NCBI GenBank assembly: GCA_937937185.1
Contig: CALDCO010000105.1
Span: 1-39,052 of the forward strand
DNA length: 39,052 nucleotides
Origin: an uncultured Flavobacteriaceae bacterium
Lineage (GTDB): Bacteria; Bacteroidota; Bacteroidia; Flavobacteriales; Flavobacteriaceae
Reading direction: 5' to 3'
Below the pieces are notes generated by a model. That model saw only the letters and a program-made list of their open reading frames with translations. It did not search any database and was not told where the DNA came from. A program made the position numbers and the translations under genes. Below, piece by piece: positions 33,140 to 39,052 of the stretch. The number at the start of each line of letters is the position of its first letter. Within the stretch, counting starts at the first letter, position 1.

Positions 33140-33700
33140 CTAGTTTGTTGTTACTGTATACTTTCCTGTTTCTACTACAGGGAAATCAATTTCTGTCTCT
33201 GCGATGTGATTTACATAGTTTGTTAAGGTATTAGAAACAACGTTTAATACAATTTCTAATACGTCGCTATCATTGAAGCCTGCCGCTTTTACTGCTTTAA
33301 TTGCTTCTGTTGAAACCTGACCTCTGTTTTTGGTAATCGCTTTAGCAAATTGAAGCCCTGCTTGATCTTTTACATCTTCAGCAATACCTTGTCTGCTTTT
33401 TTCAGCTTGTTCTTCTGTTAAGCCATTCATTTTACCAATTGCCGTGTGTGCAGATAGACAATAATTACATGCATTTTCTTCAGCAATAGCTAAAGCCAAT
33501 TGTTCTCTGTATTTATTGCTAAAATTCCCACTTGATAATAATTCTCCTAAACTTAAATAGGTTTGTAAAGTTGTTGGAGAATTTCCAAATACTTTAATAA
33601 GGTTTGGAATAAATCCTAATTTGTTTTGAACCGCATCAAACAGCTCTTTAGATTTACCTGTTGTAGTTTCTGGGTTTAATGTTTCTATTCTTGTACTCAT
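33140..33700 (-). CDS. Carboxymuconolactone decarboxylase family / AhpD-like alkylhydroperoxidase
   Basis: 186 residues, helical. The redox centre is ENACNYCLSAH with Cys78, Cys81 and His85 (CxxCxxxH), the AhpD-type signature. Alignment features such as REQLALAIAEEN and the C-terminal EIVLNVVSNTLTNYVNHIAET are usual for peroxidase-related CMD proteins. A peroxidase or thiol-redox role is more likely than decarboxylation. An AraC regulator is upstream on the same strand. The leader contains a perfect hairpin (33724-33743), and repeated TGGACA sites lie upstream of the candidate promoter. Confidence 0.9.
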   Translation of the reverse strand: MSTRIETLNPETTTGKSKELFDAVQNKLGFIPNLIKVFGNSPTTLQTYLSLGELLSSGNFSNKYREQLALAIAEENACNYCLSAHTAIGKMNGLTEEQAEKSRQGIAEDVKDQAGLQFAKAITKNRGQVSTEAIKAVKAAGFNDSDVLEIVLNVVSNTLTNYVNHIAETEIDFPVVETGKYTVTTN

Positions 33701-33723
33701 AATTATAAATGTGTTTTTATTTT

Positions 33724-33743
33724 ATTCTCACAAAAGTGAGAAT
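33724..33743 (-). other. Perfect leader hairpin ATTCTCAC-AAAA-GTGAGAAT
   Basis: An 8-base stem with a 4-base A loop (U loop in the RNA) lies 24 bases before the start codon of the CMD gene. It could stabilise the mRNA or affect translation. There is no T-run after it, so it is not a terminator. Confidence 0.5.
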
Positions 33744-33778
33744 CGATTTAATTTTTTGTTGTTTTCTTTAATACAATG

Positions 33779-33836
33779 CAAAGATGCAACCAAGTGTGTC
33801 CTAAAAAAATGGACAAAAGTTCCTTATGCTTGGACA
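33779..33836 (-). promoter_or_regulatory. Candidate promoter and AraC-type operator for the CMD-cupredoxin operon
   Basis: On the - strand, CATCTTTG (33786-33779) is one base from TAnnTTTG. Upstream of it are two direct copies of TGGACA (33810-33815 and 33831-33836) exactly 21 bases apart, two helical turns, as AraC proteins prefer. The first also forms an inverted pair TGTCC-N9-GGACA (33797-33815). The adjacent AraC gene is the obvious candidate to bind here. Confidence 0.45.
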
Positions 33837-34142
33837 GCTTGATAAAACCCTTATTATAAAACCAATTTATCTTTTGTTTTTATTGTTAAAGTTTACTGAG
33901 CTTGTTTCAGGAAGGCATTTAGAAACTGGTTTCCATCTAAGGCTTTGGTTTAAAAAAGCCGTTAAATTGAGGCTTCTTATAAAAATTTTATCTGCCTAGG
34001 AATTTGAAGCAAAACACCCAACGGAAGTATTTCGACCATAATATTAGAGAGTGATAAAAAACAGTTGCCTTTTCTTTTTTTCATTAAAAAGAAACAAAAA
34101 AGGCTAGGCTTGCATAAATTTTCTTGTGTTGGATACCCGCTA
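33837..34142. other. Non-coding stretch, possibly a decayed dispersed repeat
   Basis: About 300 bases with no convincing gene. The - strand frames give short fragments such as YGRNTSVGCFASNS that look like decayed coding or repeat DNA, broken by stops. At 34062-34104, GCCTTTT and AAAAAAGGC arms form an A/T-rich hairpin that could end the AraC transcript. The 87-codon frame running into the AraC gene (to 34240) is not protein-like. Confidence 0.35.
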
Positions 34143-34982
34143 TTAATATTCCTTTTTGAACTGAAGCGGTGATTTTGAAGTCGCTTTTGTGAAAAACCGC
34201 GTGAAGTAAGCCGAATCATTAAAACCCAGATCATAACCAATGTGTTTCACAGAATCGTCTGAATAGATAAGCTTACGTTTAGCTTCTAATATAATTCTAT
34301 TTTTTATGAAATCACTAGGCGTTTCAACGCCAACTTTTTGAAAATGTTTGGTTAATGATTTAGGAGAAATCCCGAGACGTTCGGCATAATTAGCAACCGA
34401 GTGTATGGTTTTATAATTTTGCTCAACGAGTAAACTAAAATCCTTAAAGAGTTTTGTCTCAACATCGTTTTTTAAAGGATAGTGTTCTTTTTTAATTCGC
34501 ACTGAATGTACAATAAACTGTTTTAAATACGACTGAAGCATATCGTATTGCGCAGTTTCTTTGTTTTCAAATTCTTCAATCAAACTTTCAAGAATAAAAT
34601 TTAATTTTTTGGTATCTTTCTTACAAGGTTTTACAAAAGGGGTTTCATAAACATTATTAAAAAGCACCCCATTACATGCAACTTCTATGTCATGAGTTTG
34701 AATGCAATAAAAATCGCGCACAAAGGTAAGCTTATAGGCCTCTTTTATGTGTTCTGCATCAACAGAAAAAATTTGTCCTGGAGATAAGAAAAATAAGATA
34801 TTCCCATTAAACGAATACCTTTTAAAATCGATATTGTAGGACCCTTCGCCTTCTTTTATCCAATAAATACTGTAGGCATTTATTTGCTCTGGTGTATTTA
34901 CAACACAAGTTTTTTCGAAGTCGAGAATACTTAATGAAAAAATGTCTTTAAAACTATAGCTTGAAATTTCTTGTACTGCCAT
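34143..34982 (-). CDS. AraC family transcriptional regulator
   Basis: 279 residues. A cupin-like N-terminal sensing domain (about 25-140) includes INAYSIYWIKEGEGSYNIDF. A C-terminal double HTH (about 185-279) includes VANYAERLGISPKSLTKHFQ, KNRIILEAKRKLIYSD and the family signature IGYDLGFNDSAYFTRFFTK with SPLQFKKEY at the end. It should bind DNA as a direct-repeat reader and respond to a small ligand. It begins 10 bases after brnQ, so the two are co-transcribed. The CMD/cupredoxin pair downstream, with paired TGGACA sites, is the likely target. The ligand is unknown. Confidence 0.9.
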   Translation of the reverse strand: MAVQEISSYSFKDIFSLSILDFEKTCVVNTPEQINAYSIYWIKEGEGSYNIDFKRYSFNGNILFFLSPGQIFSVDAEHIKEAYKLTFVRDFYCIQTHDIEVACNGVLFNNVYETPFVKPCKKDTKKLNFILESLIEEFENKETAQYDMLQSYLKQFIVHSVRIKKEHYPLKNDVETKLFKDFSLLVEQNYKTIHSVANYAERLGISPKSLTKHFQKVGVETPSDFIKNRIILEAKRKLIYSDDSVKHIGYDLGFNDSAYFTRFFTKATSKSPLQFKKEY

Positions 34983-34992
34983 TTATACTAAT

Positions 34993-36279
34993 TTAACGCT
35001 GTTTTTCTTTAGTCGTAAAAGTTCTAACATTTAACACTAAAAATACAATAGTTGCAGGTATTACCCAACCTAAACTTTGTTTGGCAAAAGGAATTATGCC
35101 AATTAGCCCTTCAATACTTTCAGGTGGAATAATAAATTTTAAAAAATCTGGAGTACTAAATAGAAACGTAGTACCTACTACACTTTTAAAAACAGTATTG
35201 GTCGCAAATTTATTTGGCAACAAATTTAGTAAAATAAGAACGATCGTTATAGGGTATATAAACATTAATGCGGGTAGTGCAATATTTATAATGTAATGCA
35301 CATCAAATTGGCCAACTACTACCCCAATAATACAGCTTAAAATGGCAGTAAGCCTATAGGCTATTTGCGATTCGTTAAAGAGTCCTTTAACATAATCGGC
35401 TGTTCCGGTTATAATCCCAACTGCGGTTGTAAAACAGGCTAAAGCAACTAACATGCTTAAAAAAGTAGCACCTATCTCTCCCAAAGTTTGAACGCTTAAA
35501 GCGGTGAGTATTTCTGTTCGTGTTGCGTTGGTATTAAATGTGGTATTATATAAAGCACTTACAAGAATAAGTCCCGCATAGATAAGTAACAAACACAGTC
35601 CTGCGACAATTCCCGATTTTCTAATAAGTGTTCTATTTTCATTAAAGGTCTTAATTCCTTTTAATTTTAATGAGATGATAATGACGCCACCAACAACAAC
35701 GGCGCCTATGGCATCAAAAGTTTGATAGCCCTCTAACAAACCCATTATAAAAGGCGTTTTATATTGAGATGGGTTAATGGTTTCTGGCGACGAAAAAAAA
35801 CCAATACAAATAATACCTAAGAGAATTATTACAATTAATGGCGTAAAAAATTCACCTATTAGAGTTATAATTTTTGCACGATTAATAACGAATAAAAAAA
35901 CAATTATAAAATAAATACTACTTGTTAAAAGTGAACTCGTACCAAAAAAAGGCGCTACTGTCATTTCATGCATCACAGATGCTGTTCTAGGAGCTGGAAG
36001 TGCCACCGAAATTAAATAAACAAGAAAACAATAAATTAAACTAAATAACGGAGAAACTTTCTTCCCAAAATCGAACATGGTTCCTTGTAATTTAGCATGC
36101 GCTAAGATTCCTAATATTGGGATAACAACAGCAGTAATCGCAAAGCCTATAGTTGCAAATAGCCAATTTGGTCCAGCTTGAGAACCTATAAAAGGGGGTA
36201 AAATTAAATTTCCTGCCCCAAAAAACATAGAGAACAAAGCAAATCCTGTAATAAAAATATCTTTTTTGGTGGTGTTCAT
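34993..36279 (-). CDS. brnQ: Branched-chain amino acid transporter (LIVCS family)
   Basis: 428 residues with about twelve membrane helices. The first segment FALFSMFFGAGNLILPPFIG is the diagnostic BrnQ start. Other conserved parts are LPAPRTASVMHEMTVAPFFG and GLLEGYQTFDAIGAVVVGGV. It imports leucine, isoleucine and valine with Na+ or H+. An AraC gene follows 10 bases downstream, so its expression may be tied to that regulator. No second amino acid gene is adjacent. Confidence 0.94.
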   Translation of the reverse strand: MNTTKKDIFITGFALFSMFFGAGNLILPPFIGSQAGPNWLFATIGFAITAVVIPILGILAHAKLQGTMFDFGKKVSPLFSLIYCFLVYLISVALPAPRTASVMHEMTVAPFFGTSSLLTSSIYFIIVFLFVINRAKIITLIGEFFTPLIVIILLGIICIGFFSSPETINPSQYKTPFIMGLLEGYQTFDAIGAVVVGGVIIISLKLKGIKTFNENRTLIRKSGIVAGLCLLLIYAGLILVSALYNTTFNTNATRTEILTALSVQTLGEIGATFLSMLVALACFTTAVGIITGTADYVKGLFNESQIAYRLTAILSCIIGVVVGQFDVHYIINIALPALMFIYPITIVLILLNLLPNKFATNTVFKSVVGTTFLFSTPDFLKFIIPPESIEGLIGIIPFAKQSLGWVIPATIVFLVLNVRTFTTKEKQR

Positions 36280-36604
36280 GTTTTAATCTTTGAAAAAATG
36301 AAAATTAAAAAATCGCAGGTTTATCCTTTCAAACGCGCTTTAAGTTTTTGTTTTTAATCAAAAAAAGATAAAATTTGCATCGCTAAGACACGTGTTGCAA
36401 AGCATCGCTCTATTTAATACAAAAAAACAAAGTATTATCAAGTTTCATGTTGGTTTTAAAAGCCTGTTTGACTTTTTTGAATTGAAACAAAAATTTAGAC
36501 ACAAAAATTGATTTTTAAAAATTGAAAACATTTATACAAATTCTCAGCAAACAGAAAAAATTAAAAATGAGTTCCTTTAATATTTGCCTAAATATAGTTT
36601 AAAA
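36280..36604. other. Intergenic region between divergent brnQ and hydrolase genes
   Basis: 325 AT-rich bases. They contain the octamer GCATCGCT twice in direct orientation (36377-36384, 36402-36409) flanking the palindrome ACACGTGT (36388-36395), a plausible regulator site for brnQ. AATATTTG (36579-36586), one base off the -7 consensus, may serve the hydrolase gene. No small gene is seen. Confidence 0.35.
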
Positions 36605-37384
36605 ATGATTTTAGATTACAAGGGCATTTCTATTTTTTACTCTGATGAAGGAAAAGGGAATAGTTTAGTATTACTTCATGGATTTCTTGAGAACAGTTCT
36701 ATGTGGAAAACATTTGTGCCGCAATTAGTTAAAAAACACAGAGTGATTTGTGTCGATTTACTAGGTCATGGAAATACAGGTTGTATAGGTTATATTCACA
36801 CGATGGAAGATATGGCCAATGCGGTTGGGGCCGTTTTAAAACATTTAAAAATAAAACGGTCTGTTTTTATAGGCCATTCATTAGGAGGGTACGTGGCATT
36901 GGCCTTTGCTGAAAATAAGCCCGACGCATTAAAAGGTCTTTGTTTAATAAATTCTACAACAAGGACAGATTCTCCAGAGAGAATAGAACTGAGAAATAGA
37001 GCAATAGAAGCGGTGAAAACCAATTATGAAACTGTAGTTAAACATTCAATTAACAACTTATTTAGCCCCAAAAGTAAAGTGCTACACAAAACAACTATTA
37101 ATACGATAAAAAATGAAGCCCTTAAAACGCCATTACAAGGTTATATAGCGGCTCAAGAAGGCATGAAAATAAGGGAAGACAGAGAGGCTTTATTGCATTT
37201 TTCTCCCTACAGGAAAATAATGATCGTAGGTAGAAAAGATCCTGTTTTAAATTATAGCGACTTGCTTAAGCAAGTAGAAGGCACCGAAGTCGAATTAGTT
37301 GTATTACCAGATGGTCATATGAGCCACATTGAAAATAAAGCGCAATTATTAAAAATAATACTGCATTTCGTCGAAAAAAAATAA
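36605..37384 (+). CDS. Alpha/beta hydrolase
   Basis: 259 residues from the ATG at 36605. A longer frame from TTG at 36584 is unlikely because that TTG belongs to a possible -7 element. The fold markers are an oxyanion turn LVLLHGFLENSSMW, the nucleophile elbow GHSLGG (Ser92), Asp212 in GRKDPVL, and His238/His241 in DGHMSHIE. The cap region runs from about 120 to 195. The catalytic triad is complete, so it should be an esterase- or lactonase-type enzyme of the cytoplasm. The substrate cannot be told. No operon partner is evident. Confidence 0.88.
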   Translation: MILDYKGISIFYSDEGKGNSLVLLHGFLENSSMWKTFVPQLVKKHRVICVDLLGHGNTGCIGYIHTMEDMANAVGAVLKHLKIKRSVFIGHSLGGYVALAFAENKPDALKGLCLINSTTRTDSPERIELRNRAIEAVKTNYETVVKHSINNLFSPKSKVLHKTTINTIKNEALKTPLQGYIAAQEGMKIREDREALLHFSPYRKIMIVGRKDPVLNYSDLLKQVEGTEVELVVLPDGHMSHIENKAQLLKIILHFVEKK

Positions 37385-37457
37385 CTTATTGTCGATAATA
37401 AAATATTTTTTATTAAATTTAATATAACATCACTTATTATCCCTAAATTTATAGAGC

Positions 37458-37736
37458 ATGAAAACAACTAATCAAAAACCTTACTCATTTTCTAAACTGT
37501 ATTGCAATTTATTTGGCCATAACTATATGGTCTCTAAAAAGATTACCTACCATGTAAAGGAATATACTTGTACCAATTGCAAACATGAATTAACAACAAG
37601 CGGCGATGGAAATCTAGTTGAATTATGTCCTAAGTTTAGAGAGATTAATGATATTTTATCTAGAGTTCATAAAAAGAAGACGGAACGCTTAAGTCGAACA
37701 GTAATTTCTCCAACCTTATATAGGATGACTTCTTAG
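37458..37736 (+). CDS. Small Cys-rich protein with zinc-ribbon-like motif (92 aa)
   Basis: 92 residues, basic. The pattern YCNLFGHNY (Cys16, His21), YTCTNCKHE (Cys38-x-x-Cys41) and a further Cys57 suggests a small metal-binding knuckle of C-H-CxxC type. The second half is helical and charged (EINDILSRVHKKKTERL). Proteins with a C-x(3)-GH start and a CxxC are frequent in Flavobacteriaceae and remain uncharacterised. A nucleic-acid or ribosome-linked role is possible but unproven. Confidence 0.65.
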   Translation: MKTTNQKPYSFSKLYCNLFGHNYMVSKKITYHVKEYTCTNCKHELTTSGDGNLVELCPKFREINDILSRVHKKKTERLSRTVISPTLYRMTS

Positions 37737-37794
37737 GTTAAAATTGTCGAATAATAGAGAATATACCCGTTTATTTCATTTTTTTTAAAGCTCA

Positions 37795-37992
37795 CTAGAC
37801 CTCAGTCTTTTGCTGTTTACGTATTGTACTTTCAGAATATAGAGTGTATTTAGGAGAGCCTGAATCTTTTCTTTTAAGACATTCTAGACTGTACTTGTAC
37901 AACATGATCATTTCATGATTATGTTGTAAGTCGCCTATGTCCAATCGTTTTCTTTCCTTTTTTAACGATGTTATTCTGGTTATTATAACCAA
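37795..37992 (-). CDS. Uncertain small ORF (65 aa, TTG start)
   Basis: The frame opens at TTG (37992-37990) just after an in-frame stop and could also start at an internal ATG (residue 28). The product is charged and helical: KKERKRLDIGDLQHNHEMIM, LYKYSLECLKRKD and KYTLYSESTIRKQQ. It has protein-like composition but no known domain. A 13-base palindrome GGTTATTATAACC (37978-37990) overlaps its start. The rest of the 495-base gap between the Cys-rich gene and mfd shows no other gene. Confidence 0.3.
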   Translation of the reverse strand: MVIITRITSLKKERKRLDIGDLQHNHEMIMLYKYSLECLKRKDSGSPKYTLYSESTIRKQQKTEV

Positions 37993-38205
37993 ATCATTAA
38001 ATCTTCTTTGTTAGTACTTGCCCTTTTTTCGTTAAGAGGTAACCTGGTGTTTCTTAACACACATAGTTGTTAGGGTTAGAAAGAGCGGTCATAAAAAAAC
38101 TGAAACGTAGTTAAGAGATTAAATTTTATAGTTAGATTTCTTTTGTGCAATATTGATGAGCATTTCAAAAAGCGTTTCATAAATACCACGTAGTTAATAA
38201 ACACT

Positions 38206-38213
38206 TATATTTG
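38206..38213 (+). promoter_or_regulatory. -7 element (TATATTTG) for mfd
   Basis: TATATTTG matches TAnnTTTG and ends 18 bases before the GTG start at 38232. This gives a short leader. No TTG at the -33 position. Confidence 0.5.
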
Positions 38214-38231
38214 CATTAAATTATAATTTAA

Positions 38232-39052
38232 GTGAGTAAAGCTAATCTCGCGCAAACCTACTTACAGTCTTTGCAAATGCAAAAACTGAAGCAGAGCATT
38301 GCCATTCCCAAAAGCAAAACGTCATTAAAAGGTATCGTAGGCTCTTCTTTTTCATACATTATTAAAGCCGCTTTTACCGAAACGCAAAATCCGTTTTTAT
38401 TAATTTTTAATGATAAGGAGGAAGCCGCTTTTTATCTTAATGATTTAGAATTCTTAATTAACAATAAAGATGTTTTATTTTATCCTGGAAGCTACAGGCG
38501 GCCCTATCAAATAGACGAAACCGATAACGCCAATGTTTTATTACGTGCTGAAGTTTTAAACCGCATTAATTCTCAAAAAAAACCTGCGGTTATTGTATCA
38601 TACCCCGAGGCACTTTTTGAAAAAGTAGTGACTCGAAAAGAATTGGAACGCAATACTTTGAAAATCTCCCTAAACGATAACTTATCTATCGATTTTGTAA
38701 ACGAAGTATTATTTGAATATCAATTTAAGCGTGTTGATTTTGTAACAGAACCCGGTGAATTCTCCGTTCGAGGTGGTATCGTCGATGTATTTTCATTCTC
38801 ACATGATGAGCCTTATCGCATTGAATTTTTTGGAGATGAAGTAGATAGTATTAGAACCTTTGACGTCGAAACGCAGCTTTCAGAAAAACAAGTCAAAAAA
38901 ATAAATATTATTCCTAATATCGCCAATAAATTTTTAGAAGAAAAGAGAGAAAGCTTTTTAAAATACCTAGCTTCTAAAACTGTCGTTTTTGCTAAAAATG
39001 CCGATCTCCTATTTTCTAGAATTGATGCCTTTTACGAAAAAGCTGAAGACAC
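38232..39052 (+). CDS. mfd: Transcription-repair coupling factor Mfd, N-terminal part
   Basis: 273 codons are present and the gene continues past the window. It starts at GTG; the codon just before it is TAA, so no longer start exists. The protein begins MSKANLAQTYLQSLQMQKLK. The UvrB-like N-terminal region is recognisable: KGIVGSSFSYIIKAAF, FYPGSYRRPYQIDETDNANV, VSYPEALFEKVV and the family motif VTEPGEFSVRGGIVDVFSFS followed by YRIEFFGDEVDSIRTFD. Mfd removes stalled RNA polymerase at DNA lesions and recruits UvrA. The helicase domains lie outside the window. Confidence 0.93.
   Translation, partial: MSKANLAQTYLQSLQMQKLKQSIAIPKSKTSLKGIVGSSFSYIIKAAFTETQNPFLLIFNDKEEAAFYLNDLEFLINNKDVLFYPGSYRRPYQIDETDNANVLLRAEVLNRINSQKKPAVIVSYPEALFEKVVTRKELERNTLKISLNDNLSIDFVNEVLFEYQFKRVDFVTEPGEFSVRGGIVDVFSFSHDEPYRIEFFGDEVDSIRTFDVETQLSEKQVKKINIIPNIANKFLEEKRESFLKYLASKTVVFAKNADLLFSRIDAFYEKAED

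Noticed and set aside
34062-34104. Strong terminator for the AraC gene
   Set aside because: Arms are nearly all A/T with a GGC end and mismatches; kept only as a weak hairpin inside the non-coding stretch.
36584-36604. TTG start for the alpha/beta hydrolase
   Set aside because: The TTG belongs to a near-consensus -7 element, and the added residues are not part of the hydrolase fold; the ATG at 36605 is better.
1-39052. CRISPR array, prophage, tRNA or rRNA genes
   Set aside because: No regularly spaced repeats, phage structural genes, cloverleaf sequences or rRNA segments were seen on either strand.

Overview
The window looks like chromosomal DNA of a marine-type member of the Flavobacteriaceae (Bacteroidota). 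The evidence is low GC, several copies of the Bacteroidota -7 promoter element TAnnTTTG, a Bat aerotolerance operon, a protein with a type IX secretion C-terminal tail, GldM-like domains, and a three-subunit succinate dehydrogenase with a single long cytochrome b. No rRNA, tRNA, CRISPR array, intact insertion sequence or prophage was seen. Most genes are ordinary core genes.

Layout. 1-2828: the end of batC, a 35-codon candidate ORF, batD and batE. 2862-8140: an inorganic-carbon or anion module on the + strand (small secreted protein, SulP transporter, DUF2490 outer-membrane-like protein, second SulP with STAS domain, beta-carbonic anhydrase), closed by a long composite hairpin at 8171-8332. 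8506-8937: a TerB-like gene. 8968-13789 (- strand): a compact five-gene signalling operon, read in the order coiled-coil protein, coiled-coil plus roadblock/longin-like protein, Ras-like small GTPase, and two soluble paralogous hybrid histidine kinases. The last kinase has a receiver that has lost its phospho-acceptor Asp. fbp lies directly upstream. 15187-16166: two tandem small secreted proteins that resemble the last domain of GldM. 16177-19001 (- strand): a membrane-anchored MutS-like ATPase and an M28 peptidase, separated by a 97-base element with perfect 20-base terminal inverted repeats. 19071-22981 (- strand): sdhC, sdhA, a small DUF3566-like membrane protein and sdhB, with a well-formed promoter in front of sdhC.

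23285-24757 is a seven-repeat beta-propeller-like T9SS cargo protein. 24841-27681 is a large BNR/sortilin-type propeller protein. 27869-30193 holds a glycine-zipper membrane protein, Xaa-Pro aminopeptidase and a small secreted protein. 30243-30482 is intergenic DNA rich in inverted repeats. 30523-32645 is aspartate kinase, divergent from a stand-alone ACT-domain protein. 32716-36279 (- strand) holds brnQ and an AraC regulator, then (further downstream) a carboxymuconolactone decarboxylase-like protein with a cupredoxin-like protein. A candidate AraC operator lies in front of that last pair. 36605-37736 carries an alpha/beta hydrolase and a small Cys-rich protein. The window ends inside mfd, which starts with GTG at 38232.

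Best candidate for an undescribed system: the GTPase / roadblock-like / dual hybrid histidine kinase operon at 8968-13789. It joins a Ras-type switch with altered switch II residues (DLEGND instead of DxAGQE) to a kinase pair in which one receiver is intact and the other is degenerate. Function is inferred from domains and gene order only.
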